64,000 bases of DNA from the NCBI GenBank assembly GCA_016704465.1, contig JADJAD010000009.1, forward strand, positions 372,001 through 436,000, given 5' to 3'. Positions 8,792 through 17,981 of the stretch are shown piece by piece. Position numbers and translations under genes: made by a program. Source of the stretch: Gemmatimonadota bacterium. Lineage in GTDB: Bacteria > Gemmatimonadota > Gemmatimonadetes > Gemmatimonadales > Gemmatimonadaceae. The notes below the pieces were generated by a model. That model worked only from the letters and a program-made list of their open reading frames with translations, was not told where the DNA came from and ran no database searches. Positions within the stretch are counted from its first letter, which is position 1; each line of letters begins with the position of its first letter.

Positions 8792-9928
8792 ATGCCTCAC
8801 TCCCTGACCAAGGGCGCGCGCGCACGCCCACGTAGCCGCCTATCGCTCGGCGTCCTGCCGCTCCGCGCCGCCCTGACCGTGGCCCTTCTCGTCCTCGCGG
8901 CGTGCGCGCGTGCTCGCCCCGCCGACGGCGCCGGTAGCGCGATGCGCAGCACCCGCGTCGACTCGTCGCATGTCCACGCGCTGGTGTCGGCGCTCGCCGC
9001 CGACTCGATGCAGGGACGCCGTACCGGGACGCCGGGGTCTGCGCGCGCCGCTCGCTGGATCGCCGGCGAGATGTCGCGCATCGGGCTGACGCCGGCGGGC
9101 GATTCCGGCTACTTCCAGCATGTGCCGCTGTACGAGGCGCAACGCACGGTTGGCGGCCAGGTTCGGCTGGCGCCGGCGCTCGCGTCGTCCTTCGCAGCGC
9201 GCGACACCTTCCCCGTATCGCAGCGTCTCGCGGGGGCGAACCTCGTGGGGATCCTGCGCGGGAGCGATCCCGCGCTGGCGCACGAGGCCGTGCTCGTCGA
9301 CGCGCACTACGACCACCTCGGGATCGGCGCCGTCGCCGACGGCGACTCGATCTTCAACGGCGCCGATGACGATGCCTCGGGGACGGTGGCGGTGCTCGAG
9401 ATCGCCCGCGTGATGGCCGCCGGCCCGCGCCCCAGGCGCACGGTGATCTTTCTTGCCACCACGGGCGAGGAAGTCGGGTTGTTAGGCACCCGGTGGTACA
9501 TCCAGCACCCGGTCGTCCCGCTCGATTCGACCGTGGCCAACCTCGAGATCGAGATGATCGGGCGCCCCGATTCGATGGCCGGGGGGCGGGGAAGGGGGTG
9601 GCTGACGGGGTACGAACGATCCACGATGGGCGAGGCGCTCGCCGCCGCCGGCATTCCGCTGGTGGCCGACCGGCGGCTCGACCAGAACTTCTTCATGCGG
9701 AGCGACAACATCGCCTTCGCGCGCCTCGGGATCCCGGCTCACACGCTGTCGTCGTACAACATGCACACCGACTATCACCGGCGAACAGACGAGGTCTCGC
9801 GCCTCGACGCCGGACACATGGCGCTCGTGATCGATGCCGCCGCGCGCGCCGTGCGCCTCCTGGCCGACGGGCCGAAGCCCGAGTGGAAACCGGGGGGACG
9901 GCCGGAGCCAGCGACCCCTCGTCGATAG
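8792..9928 (+). CDS. M28-family zinc aminopeptidase, lipoprotein-like
   Basis: Secreted or membrane-anchored metalloaminopeptidase. From the ATG at 8792 an Arg-rich N-terminus leads into a hydrophobic stretch with lipobox-like VLAAC, so surface anchoring is likely. Two-zinc site residues are recognisable in order: DAHYDHLG (about residue 170), NGADDDASGT, TTGEEVGLLG (the general-base Glu), IEMIGR and SYNMHTDYHRRTDE. An in-frame GTG at 8747 would lengthen the N-terminus by 15 residues without a better ribosome site. The length of 378 residues is ordinary. It may act on peptides released by the S9 peptidase encoded nearby, but that link is inference. Confidence 0.9.
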   Translation: MPHSLTKGARARPRSRLSLGVLPLRAALTVALLVLAACARARPADGAGSAMRSTRVDSSHVHALVSALAADSMQGRRTGTPGSARAARWIAGEMSRIGLTPAGDSGYFQHVPLYEAQRTVGGQVRLAPALASSFAARDTFPVSQRLAGANLVGILRGSDPALAHEAVLVDAHYDHLGIGAVADGDSIFNGADDDASGTVAVLEIARVMAAGPRPRRTVIFLATTGEEVGLLGTRWYIQHPVVPLDSTVANLEIEMIGRPDSMAGGRGRGWLTGYERSTMGEALAAAGIPLVADRRLDQNFFMRSDNIAFARLGIPAHTLSSYNMHTDYHRRTDEVSRLDAGHMALVIDAAARAVRLLADGPKPEWKPGGRPEPATPRR

Positions 9929-9977
9929 TCGTGAGCCTCGACGCCCCGATTTGCCGCGTGCCCATACAGGACCCACC

Positions 9978-11120
9978 GTGAACCCCTCGTTGAGAGCCCG
10001 CATGCGTCAGGACACCATCGCCGTGCACGCCGGACACGCCCCCGACCCCACCACGGGGGCGGTCGCCGAGTCGTTGCATCTGTCGACGACGTTCCTGCGT
10101 GCCGAGGACGGGTCCTACCCCTCCGGCTACAAGTACTCGCGCGAACGGGCCCCCAACCGCGCGGCGCTCGAGACCGCCCTGGCCGCCCTCGACGGCGGGG
10201 CCGATGCCGCGGCCTTCGCCTCCGGACAGGCCGCGGTAGCCGCGGTCTTCCAGGGGCTGGCCCCCGGTGATCACGTGATCTGCCCGAGCGCGGTCTACTA
10301 TGGAACGCGCAAGCTGCTGGCCGAAGTCTTTGGTCCCTGGGGGCTCGAGTTTTCCGTGGTGGACACTGCCGACCTCGCGTCGGTGCAGGCCGCCCTCCGC
10401 CCGCGCACCACGCTGCTCTGGGTCGAGACGCCGTCCAACCCCACGCTGGCGGTGACCGACATTCGCGCCATGGCCGACCTGGCGCACGGGATCGGCGCCC
10501 GACTCGTGGTCGACAATACCTGGTCCACGGCCGTCGGGCAGCTTGCCCTGTCGCTCGGCGCCGACCTGGTGATGTACTCCACCACGAAGTACTACGGCGG
10601 GCACTCCGACACGCTGAGCGGTGCCCTCGTGACCGCCCGCGCCGACGCGGCGTGGGAGCGCATTCGATTGATCCAGTCCTCGGTGGGAGCGGTCGCCGCG
10701 CCGTTCGATTGCTGGCTGGTGCACCGCGGGATCGCCTCGCTTCCCGTGCGTCTGCGCCAACACACGCACAACGCCGCGAGGGTCGCCGCCTTTCTCGCCG
10801 GCCACGACGGGGTGGAGGTCGCGCACTATCCCGGGTTGCCGTCGCATCCGGGCCACGCCATTGCCCAGCGCCAGATGCGACTGTTCGGCGGCATGGTCTC
10901 GTTCCAGCCCCGCGGCGACGCCGCCCACGCCCTCGCCGTCGCCGCACGGCTGCGCATCTTCACCCGCGCCACATCGTTAGGGGGAGTCGAGAGCCTCGCC
11001 GAACATCGCAAGTCGATTGAAGGTCCCGAGTCGCCCACCCCCGACAACCTCCTGCGGCTGTCGATCGGCTTGGAGGACGCCGACGACCTGATCGACGACC
11101 TCCGCCAGGCGCTCGGATAG
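9978..11120 (+). CDS. Cys/Met-metabolism PLP-dependent enzyme (cystathionine gamma-synthase/lyase family)
   Basis: Cytoplasmic fold-type I PLP enzyme of trans-sulfuration or methionine metabolism. Diagnostic features are the opening DTIAVHAGHAPDPTTGAVAE, the YSRERAPNRAALE substrate/phosphate segment, the aspartate region LVVDNTWST, and the PLP lysine in STTKYYGGHSD (about residue 204). The C-terminal SLGGVESLAEH is also family-typical. The GTG at 9978 has an AGGA about 7 nt upstream; an ATG at 10002 is a reasonable alternative. The sequence alone does not separate gamma-synthase, gamma-lyase and O-acetylhomoserine sulfhydrylase. It runs in the same direction as its neighbours but is separated from them, so an operon is not certain. 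Confidence 0.9.
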   Translation: MNPSLRARMRQDTIAVHAGHAPDPTTGAVAESLHLSTTFLRAEDGSYPSGYKYSRERAPNRAALETALAALDGGADAAAFASGQAAVAAVFQGLAPGDHVICPSAVYYGTRKLLAEVFGPWGLEFSVVDTADLASVQAALRPRTTLLWVETPSNPTLAVTDIRAMADLAHGIGARLVVDNTWSTAVGQLALSLGADLVMYSTTKYYGGHSDTLSGALVTARADAAWERIRLIQSSVGAVAAPFDCWLVHRGIASLPVRLRQHTHNAARVAAFLAGHDGVEVAHYPGLPSHPGHAIAQRQMRLFGGMVSFQPRGDAAHALAVAARLRIFTRATSLGGVESLAEHRKSIEGPESPTPDNLLRLSIGLEDADDLIDDLRQALG

Positions 11121-11188
11121 GCTCCCCTTCGTTTGTTCGCACCGTCGTTCCGTCGGTGCTTCGCTCCTTCACGCCTTCCCAAGTCCTC

Positions 11189-11923
11189 ATGGACGACCGT
11201 AAATCACAGTTCCTGTACGGCTTCGCCGCCCTCGGACTCTCCATCGCGCTCGGCCTCTTCTTCGTCTCCGGTGCCCTGCGGGACATCCGCCGGGGGAACG
11301 AGGAGGTCACGGTCACCGGCTCCGCCAAGCGCGCCATTCGCTCCGATTTCGTCGTCTGGCGGCTCAGCGTCTCGATCCAGTCACCGTCGCTCGCCGAGGC
11401 GTCGCAGGAACTCACCCGTGGCACGGCGCGCGTACGCGAGTTCTTCAAGGAGCAGGGACTGGCTGACTCGCTGATCACCGTCAAGCCGGTGGAGGCATAC
11501 GGAATCCCCGGCACGACGGTGGATGGCCGCGAGACCGGGCGCATCGTGGCCACCCGCCTGTCGCAGTCGTTCGAGGTGCGGTCGCACGACGTGGATGGCA
11601 TTACCCGGGTGTCACAGAACGCCGGTGACCTGATCGCCGACGGCGTCCCGCTGCAGGCCTCGTCGCCGGAGTACTTGTACACCAAGCTGAATGACATCCG
11701 GATCTCCCTGCTCGAGGAGGCGACCAAGGATGCCAAGGAGCGCGCGGAGGCGATCGCCAAGAGCACCGGCGTCGCGGTCGGCGCGGTGCGAGATGCGCGC
11801 ATGGGGGTCTTCCAGATGACGCCGCGCTTCTCCACCGAGGTGAGCGACTACGGGATCGCCGACGTGTCGTCGATCGACAAGGATGTGACGGCGGTGGTCA
11901 GGGCGACCTTTCAGCTTCGGTAG
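11189..11923 (+). CDS. SIMPL-domain (DUF541) protein with N-terminal membrane anchor
   Basis: Envelope protein of the SIMPL/DUF541 family (OMP28/BP26-like), whose function is poorly defined. The ATG at 11189 (MDDRKSQFLYG) gives one transmembrane or signal helix (FAALGLSIALGLFFVSGAL). The SIMPL domain follows: EEVTVTGSAKRAIRSDFVVW, a central KPVEAYGIPGTTVDG region, and KDAKERAEAIAKSTGVAVG. It ends in the usual AVVRATFQLR strand. An upstream in-frame ATG at 11156 has no better start context. Its last 26 nt overlap the last 26 nt of the convergent kinase gene, so each 3' end is antisense to the other. Confidence 0.88.
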   Translation: MDDRKSQFLYGFAALGLSIALGLFFVSGALRDIRRGNEEVTVTGSAKRAIRSDFVVWRLSVSIQSPSLAEASQELTRGTARVREFFKEQGLADSLITVKPVEAYGIPGTTVDGRETGRIVATRLSQSFEVRSHDVDGITRVSQNAGDLIADGVPLQASSPEYLYTKLNDIRISLLEEATKDAKERAEAIAKSTGVAVGAVRDARMGVFQMTPRFSTEVSDYGIADVSSIDKDVTAVVRATFQLR

Positions 11924-13376
11924 GACCGGGGAGGTCGAGGGAGCTACACCCGAGCGGCATCTGGCGTGTGGTGTCGGCGCCGACCGTCGGCGCGGCGTCC
12001 ATCACCAGCCCGGCGCCGTGCCCGGGACGTGTCGGGTCGTCCACCAGCGTCCGGGCGTGCAGCCGCTCCGAGGACGGGCTCGTCGTGGCTCGCGGTGCTG
12101 GCCTCGCCGCCAGCGCCGCGCCCGCGGCATGCGACGCAACCGCGACGGGGAGCAGGATGCGGAAGGTCGTCCCGCGCCCCGGCGCGCTGTCCAGCGCCAG
12201 GGCGCTGCGATGCTCGCGCACGATGCCTAACGTGTTCGCCAGCCCGAGTCCCCGTCCCGTTCGCCGCGTGGAGAAGTACGGATCAAAGATCCGGCGCCGC
12301 GTGTCGGCGCTCATCCCGCTTCCGCTATCCTCCACCTCGAGGTACGCGTAGCGCCCCGCGACCAACGGGGCCTCGAGCCACGGCGACAACGGGGCATCTC
12401 GGCCTACCCAGGTCGTCCCCAGTCGCACCGTGATCGTCCCGTGCCGGCCCTCGAGGGCGTCGGAGGCGTTGGTGAGCAGGTTCATCACGACGTGCCGTAG
12501 TTGCGTGGCGTCGCCCGCGACTGTCGGCATCCCCTCGGCGCATTCTACCACCAGCACTGCTCGCGTCGAGATGACGGACTGCAGCAGCTGCACCACCTCC
12601 GTCACGATCGACGGCAGGTCGATCGGTTCCACGACCCGCTCGCCCTGGTCCCGGTGTGCGAGGAGCTGGCGGGTCAGCGCCGCGGCGTGTAGCGCGGCGG
12701 TCTCTACGTCGGTGAGCAGCGCGACGACGCCGGAGTCGGGCGCTATCTCGGCGAGCGCCATCGAGACGTTGCCGAGGATCCCCACCAGCAGGTTGTTGAA
12801 GTCGTGGGCGACCACCCCCGCTTGAACGCCGAGGCGCTGGAGCTTCTGCGCCTGCTGCGTTTCCATGCGGGATGACATCGACGCCTGCAACGAGTGCGTG
12901 GGCTGCGCCGATGCGCGACGCTCGATGGCTGGCCGAATGTGTACGTAGGCGAGCAGGCGATCGCCCGCATCGCGGAAGACCGTCGAATCCACCGCAGCGT
13001 CGAACCTGCTTCCATCACCGCGACACATGCGCATCTCGCCGGCAAACCGCCCCGACCGGTGCCGGTCGATGCACGCTTCCCTGACGCGGGCGTCATGCTG
13101 GTCGGTGAAGTCGAGCAGTTGGCAGCCGCGAAAGTCGTCCGGCGCGCGTCCGAAGAGTCGCGAGGCGCGCTCGTTGGCGGCGAGCACGGTGCCGCACGCC
13201 GACGTCAGCAGCATGGCCTCGTGTGCCGCGTCGAACAGCGCCACGAGGTGGGAGTGATCCGGCGCATGGCTCGTGGGGCGCGTCGACGGCGCGGGGACAT
13301 TCTGCAGCTCGCCGTCGGCGCTCGCAGCGTGCGCCGACGGTTGCGAATGTCGACCAAGCGCGGTGTGTGTCGTCAC
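11898..13376 (-). CDS. PAS-domain sensor histidine kinase, soluble
   Basis: Two-component sensor kinase with no predicted membrane helix. From a GTG at 13376 the order is a low-complexity N-terminus, a PAS domain (LVALFDAAHEAMLLTSACG, then NERASRLFGRAPDDFRG), a phosphoacceptor helix with AGVVAHDFNNLLVGILG (NtrB-like HDFNN type, His about residue 188), and an HATPase domain (N-box VMNLLTNASDALEG, G1 EDSGSGM, F-box FDPYFSTR, G2 GRGLGLAN). About 75 residues of uncertain sequence form the C-terminus. No receiver domain or adjacent regulator is encoded, so it is an orphan. The kinase core looks intact. Confidence 0.88.
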   Translation of the reverse strand: MTTHTALGRHSQPSAHAASADGELQNVPAPSTRPTSHAPDHSHLVALFDAAHEAMLLTSACGTVLAANERASRLFGRAPDDFRGCQLLDFTDQHDARVREACIDRHRSGRFAGEMRMCRGDGSRFDAAVDSTVFRDAGDRLLAYVHIRPAIERRASAQPTHSLQASMSSRMETQQAQKLQRLGVQAGVVAHDFNNLLVGILGNVSMALAEIAPDSGVVALLTDVETAALHAAALTRQLLAHRDQGERVVEPIDLPSIVTEVVQLLQSVISTRAVLVVECAEGMPTVAGDATQLRHVVMNLLTNASDALEGRHGTITVRLGTTWVGRDAPLSPWLEAPLVAGRYAYLEVEDSGSGMSADTRRRIFDPYFSTRRTGRGLGLANTLGIVREHRSALALDSAPGRGTTFRILLPVAVASHAAGAALAARPAPRATTSPSSERLHARTLVDDPTRPGHGAGLVMDAAPTVGADTTRQMPLGCSSLDLPGPTEAERSP

Positions 13377-13568
13377 GACAGACCGAAGAGGGAGGGGGAT
13401 GAATGGCGCAGGACTGCGCCTGATGCTGACGAGCGTGAGATTGCTCTAATTGACGGCGATCGCCCCGCCGATGTCACACACCGGCCGCCGTCGCAGGGTC
13501 GGCCCGCGCTCTGGCGGCCGACTTCGCGCACCCGTTACCCTTGGCCTGCCCACATCCTGGAGAGGGAC

Positions 13569-14434
13569 ATGCTGCACGCCCCGTTGCTGGCGTTCGTGTC
13601 GTTGGTCGCGACGGTAGGCGCGGGCGAATGCCGCCCTCCCAAGGACAGTTCGGAGGCAAAGCTGCTGGCGTTTTTCGCCGCACCCATCGCCTTTTCGCCC
13701 GCCGGGAACGCCGGACGGCTGGCGCCTGGTGCAGTGCGACTCTCCTTCGATCTCACCTACGTGCCCACGCCGAGCGCCGATATCCGACGGGCCTCCTTCT
13801 GCCAGCGAAAGAGCGAGAACACCGAGCTGTCGCCCGTCTTCCCGCGTCCTCGACTGGCGGTCGGCCTGCCGGGCGGCTTTTTCGTGGAGGGGAGCTACCT
13901 CCCGCCCGTGACCGTGCTCGACGCCACGCCCAACCTGGGCTCGCTCGCAGTCGGGTGGTCGCGCCCACTGCGCGGTGGTGATGCCGATGCGGCCCGTCGT
14001 CGACGTGGCTCACGGTGCGCGCGCACGCGACCGTCGGCTCGGTCAAGGGCCCCATCACCTGCGCTGCCGATGCCCTACAGAACACGAATCCGAGCCGTGT
14101 CTGCTACGGCGACGAGCCGTCGGATGACAGCTATCGGCCGAACATGGTCGGCGTCGAGGCGATCCTGGGTTGGACCGGCGGCGCGCGAGCGTCCGCCTAC
14201 GTGGGCGGCGGCTACACGTCGCTCAGGCCGCGTTTCGACGTCAATTTCCTCAGCCTCAACGGGGTCCGCGACGACACACGTGTCCTGCTCGACGATGCGC
14301 GGATCGCCGCGTTCGTCGGCGGGCACCTGCGCGTGACGAGGCGCGGGGCCCTGACCGCCGAGGTCTATTCTGTGCCGAAGGACGTCACGACCGTCCGGGT
14401 GGGCGGGAGCTGGGTGCTTCGCTCGCGATCATGA
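13569..14434 (+). CDS. Predicted outer-membrane/secreted protein, frameshifted near 13995
   Basis: The family is not recognised. An ATG at 13569 with a strong purine-rich site (GGAGAGGG) starts a signal-peptide-like MLHAPLLAFVSLVATVGAG. The next 135 residues resemble barrel strands (APGAVRLSFDLTYVPTP, PRLAVGLPGGFFVEGSYL, GSLAVGWSRPL). Near 13992-13997 the frame must move by -1 (one base missing) to continue as STWLTVRAHATVGSVKGP and later ARASAYVGGGYTSLRP and HLRVTRRGALTAEVYSV, again strand-like, to the stop at 14434. Both halves share style and strand, so one gene of about 288 residues with one lost base is the best reading. Confidence 0.6.
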
Positions 14435-14494
14435 AGCGCACGTCCGCCGTGTCGGCAGGTTGACCTCGCCCGCCTCTCCTCGTTATCTCGCGCC

Positions 14495-15700
14495 ATGCTC
14501 CGATCGTACTCCATCGTGGTATCTGCCGTCGTCACGGTTGCGCTACTTGCTTCGGGAGCGCCCCGGCAGCTCTCTGCCCAGGGAACGCCGACCGCCCAAC
14601 ACCGGGGCAGCGCGGCGCGCAGACCTGTCGCGTCGCCCGAGCGGGACTACCTGCTGTATGTCGTGGCCGAATCGGCCGACCAGGTAGCGCTCGTGCGCTA
14701 TGGGCCCGGCGGCATCCGCATCGAGCGCGAACAGCGGGTCGGGATGATGCCCACCGAGATCAACGGCCCGCACGGGATCGACGTCTCGCCGGATGGCCAG
14801 TTCTACTATGTGAGCATTGCACACGGCACGCCGTACGGCACGTTCTGGAAGTACCGGACAACGGATGATCAGCCCGTCGGACACACGACACTCGGCCTGT
14901 TTCCCGCCACCGTGCAGCTGACGCCGGACGGCTCCCTGGCCTTTGTCGCCAACTTCAACCTGCATGGCGACATGGTGCCGTCGTCCGTCTCGGTGGTCTC
15001 GACCAACGAGATGGTGGAGATCGCCCGCATCACAACCTGCACCATGCCGCATGGTTCTCGTCTCAGTCCAGACGGGACCAGGCAGTACTCCGCCTGCATG
15101 ATGGATGACCTGCTGGTGGAGATCGATACGCGCACCCTGGGCGTGTCGCGCCACTTTCAGCTGGCACGCGGCCGGGAGCGGGGCATGGAGGGAGCGCCGT
15201 CCGCGTCGGCGCACGCCGGGCACATGCCGGGCGGCGCGATGCCTCCCGACCTGGTGCAGTGCTCACCCACCTGGGCCCAGCCAGGTGCCGACGGGCGTCG
15301 ACTCTACGTGGCGTGCAACAAGTCCGACGAAATCGTCGAGGTCGACGTCGAGCGGTGGGCTGTGACCCGCCGATGGGCGGCGGGCGACGGGGTGTACAAC
15401 CTCGCCGTCTCGCCGAACGGTGCGCAGCTCGTTGCCACCAACAAGCGTGGGAAGTCTATATCGGTCTTCGACCTCGCGACCGCGAAGGAAGTTGTCCGCC
15501 TGCCCACGGTCAAAGGGGTCGTGCATGGCGTGGTCGTGTCGCCGGACAACAGGTACGCGTTCGTGACCCAGGAGGGACGAGGCTCCGAGGCGGGGATCCT
15601 GGAAGTCTTCGACCTGCAGCTGCTGCGCAGCGTGGCGTCGATCGAACTCGGCCAGCAGGCTGCGGGCGTCGCGTTCTTGCGGATGGAGCCGACCCGGTAG
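14495..15700 (+). CDS. Secreted YncE-like beta-propeller repeat protein
   Basis: Exported seven-bladed beta-propeller of the YncE/cytochrome-d1-like type. The signal peptide MLRSYSIVVSAVVTVALLASG ends before LSAQG. Blades carry the repeated pattern of (S/T)PDG or (S/T)PNG followed by a Y/F-V-strand, as in GIDVSPDGQFYYVSIAHG, QLTPDGSLAFVANFNLHGD, SRLSPDGTRQYSACMMDD, AVSPNGAQLVATNKRG and VVSPDNRYAFVTQEG. A His/Met-containing insertion (HAGHMPGGAMPPD) lies in the middle. No haem CxxCH motif is present. Its role is unknown; relatives are binding or signalling surface proteins. It lies upstream of the Big_2 protease gene and may share its export pathway. Confidence 0.8.
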   Translation: MLRSYSIVVSAVVTVALLASGAPRQLSAQGTPTAQHRGSAARRPVASPERDYLLYVVAESADQVALVRYGPGGIRIEREQRVGMMPTEINGPHGIDVSPDGQFYYVSIAHGTPYGTFWKYRTTDDQPVGHTTLGLFPATVQLTPDGSLAFVANFNLHGDMVPSSVSVVSTNEMVEIARITTCTMPHGSRLSPDGTRQYSACMMDDLLVEIDTRTLGVSRHFQLARGRERGMEGAPSASAHAGHMPGGAMPPDLVQCSPTWAQPGADGRRLYVACNKSDEIVEVDVERWAVTRRWAAGDGVYNLAVSPNGAQLVATNKRGKSISVFDLATAKEVVRLPTVKGVVHGVVVSPDNRYAFVTQEGRGSEAGILEVFDLQLLRSVASIELGQQAAGVAFLRMEPTR

Positions 15701-15954
15701 CTGTTCGTGCCCCCTCTCGCGGACGTTGTGCGGTATCGTCGTCGCTGACTCGCTGGATACCTTGCCACGGACTTCGCACCGGAACGCGAGCCGTCGGCAG
15801 GGGTAGCCCAGCCAACCGGACCGCGTGGACACGAGGTCCGGAAGTGTGCGCGCATGGCAACGTGAGGGAGGCCGTCGCGCGGGGTGTCAGGTGAAACAGG
15901 CCGTGTCGTGCTGCGACGTGCACGACCGAGGGTCAGACTCGAGAGGTAACAGCT

Positions 15955-17936
15955 GTGAGACAGTGGATCGTGCTCGGTGCGCTCGCCGTGGTCGCCTGCT
16001 CAGGCGACAAGAAGGTGACCCCGCCTGACACCCCCGGACCGGTGGCCAGCGTCAGCGTGGCCGTCGTCACGTCCACCATGATCGCCGGAACGACACAGCA
16101 GCTCTCGGCGAAGCTCTATGACAAGGACGGCAAGCTCGTAACCACGTCCTCCGTCACGTGGAGCGCGTCGCCGGCCGCCGTCGCGACAGTCTCCGCGAGC
16201 GGCATCCTCACCGCCGTCGGCCCCGGGACAGTCCGCGTCACCGCCTCGTCCGGCGCCTTGAGCAATTCGGTCGACATCGTCGTGGAGGCCGATCCATGCA
16301 CGACGCCCATCGCGCTGCGCGTGGGCGAGGTGCGGACGTTCACGGGAGGCACTGCGGTCTCGTGCATCACGCTCGCCGCCTCGACGGGTGGGAGCGACTA
16401 CGTCGTGATCGGTGCGAATACCCGGCCCACGCAGGACGACCTCCTGTCCTACACCATCAGCCTGGAGAATTCGGCCTCGGCCCTGCTCGCCTCGCCCGAG
16501 GTGATGGCGACCGTGCCGTCGCGCGCGTTCGCCGCGGAACAGGACGACGCACGCGTCGACGCGCTCCACGAGCGGTTGCGCGAGTTCGAGCGCACCACGC
16601 TCTCCCCGGTCGTGCGCGCCGCTGCCCGGCAGCGCGCGCCGGAAGCGTTTACCAGTCTCGCCCCCACGACTATGGCGGCGGTCGCCGCCCTCGGCGACAC
16701 GTTGAGCATCCGCGTGCCGAACCTGAATACGGGGAAGGACATCTGCCGTGACAACATCCCGGTACGGGGTGTCGTGCGCGCGATCTCGGCACGGGCCACG
16801 ATCGTTGCCGACGTGAATGCCCCAGCCGGTGGCTTCACCGCGACCGACTACAACGCCCTCGCCGCCGAGTTCAACAACCTGATCTTCCCGGTGGACACCG
16901 CGTGGTTTGGCGCCCCGACCGACATCAACACCGACGGGCGCATCACCATCCTGCTGACCCCCGAGGTCAACAAGCTCACCCCGCCCAATTCGGCGGGATT
17001 CACGGCGGGATTCTTCTTCGGGTCGGACCTGATCAAGAAGTCCGAGTACCCGGTCACCAACGAGTGCCGGAACCAGACCAACGAGCAGGAGATCTTCTAC
17101 ATCCTGGCCCCCGATCCGAACGGGACGTTCAACAACGTGCGCACCACCGTCACGGTGCGACAGGGAACGCGGGGCGTCATCGCCCACGAGTTCCAGCACA
17201 TGATCAACCAGGGGTGCGCCAGTACAACCCGGCGGTGCTGGCGCTCGAGACCTTCTGGCTCAACGAGGGCATGTCGCACCTGGCCGAGGAAGCGGTCGGG
17301 CGAACGTTGCGCGGTTTTAGCGACTTCCAGCGACTGACCTACAACCTCGTCAACCCGACCCCCAGCAGCAACGACGACTACAACGCGTTCTTTCGCCAGA
17401 ACCTGACGCGCTTCCAGCGCTGGATGGCGCGCCCCGACACCGCGGCCCCGATCAGCGCCAAGAACCGGGACCAGCTCGCTCCCCGCGGGGCGAGCTGGTC
17501 GCTGCTGCGCTACGCCATCGATCAGTACAGCGGGGGGGCCGCGCGGACCTTTACCAGGGCGCTGGCGGCCGGACCACAAACCGACGTCGCGAACCTGCTC
17601 GCGCGCGTGCCGGGGGCGCAGTTCGACCAGATCATCACCGGATGGCTGGTCGCGAACTATGCCGATGGCTTGACGATCCCCGGCATCGCACCGCGCTACT
17701 CGTACCTGAGCTGGAACATCCGCGACGCCATGAGCGGGGCGAACGCGAACACCTTCCCGCTGCTGGTCACGCCGTTCCCCGGAACGTTCAGCACGCAGTC
17801 GCTCTCGAGCTCGGGGAACTACTATCGCCTCACGCGCACGACGTCGTCGCCGCAGGTACAGGTGAAGCTCACGGCGCCAGGCGGCGGCACCATCGCGAGC
17901 GACTACCCCACGGTCGCCATCCTGCGCGTGCAGTAG
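15955..17936 (+). CDS. Lipoprotein metallopeptidase (M30-like) with Big_2 domain, frameshifted at 17211-17214
   Basis: Predicted surface zinc protease. A GTG at 15955 preceded by GAGAGG gives MRQWIVLGALAVVAC, a lipoprotein signal. Residues about 27-110 form a bacterial Ig-like Big_2 domain (SVAVVTSTMIAGTTQQLSA, then AVGPGTVRVTASS). The peptidase part has HEFQHMINQ, an HExxH zinc site, followed by ETFWLNEGMSHLAEEAVG with the likely third ligand Glu, as in hyicolysin-type enzymes. The frame breaks just after HMINQG. One extra G in the GGGG run at 17211-17214 would restore GVRQYNPAVLALETFWLNEG and read on to 17936. The total is about 660 residues. A sequencing deletion in the G-run is the simplest cause. 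Confidence 0.8.
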
Positions 17937-17942
17937 GCCGGT

Positions 17943-17971
17943 GACGCGGGGGCGGCAGCCGCCCCCGCGTC
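17943..17971. terminator. Perfect hairpin between convergent genes
   Basis: GACGCGGGGGCGG (17943-17955) pairs perfectly with CCGCCCCCGCGTC (17959-17971) around a CAG loop, a 13-bp stem. It lies between two convergent stop codons and can serve both strands. There is no clear T-run on either side. Confidence 0.75.
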
Positions 17972-17981
17972 GTTGCTCCGC

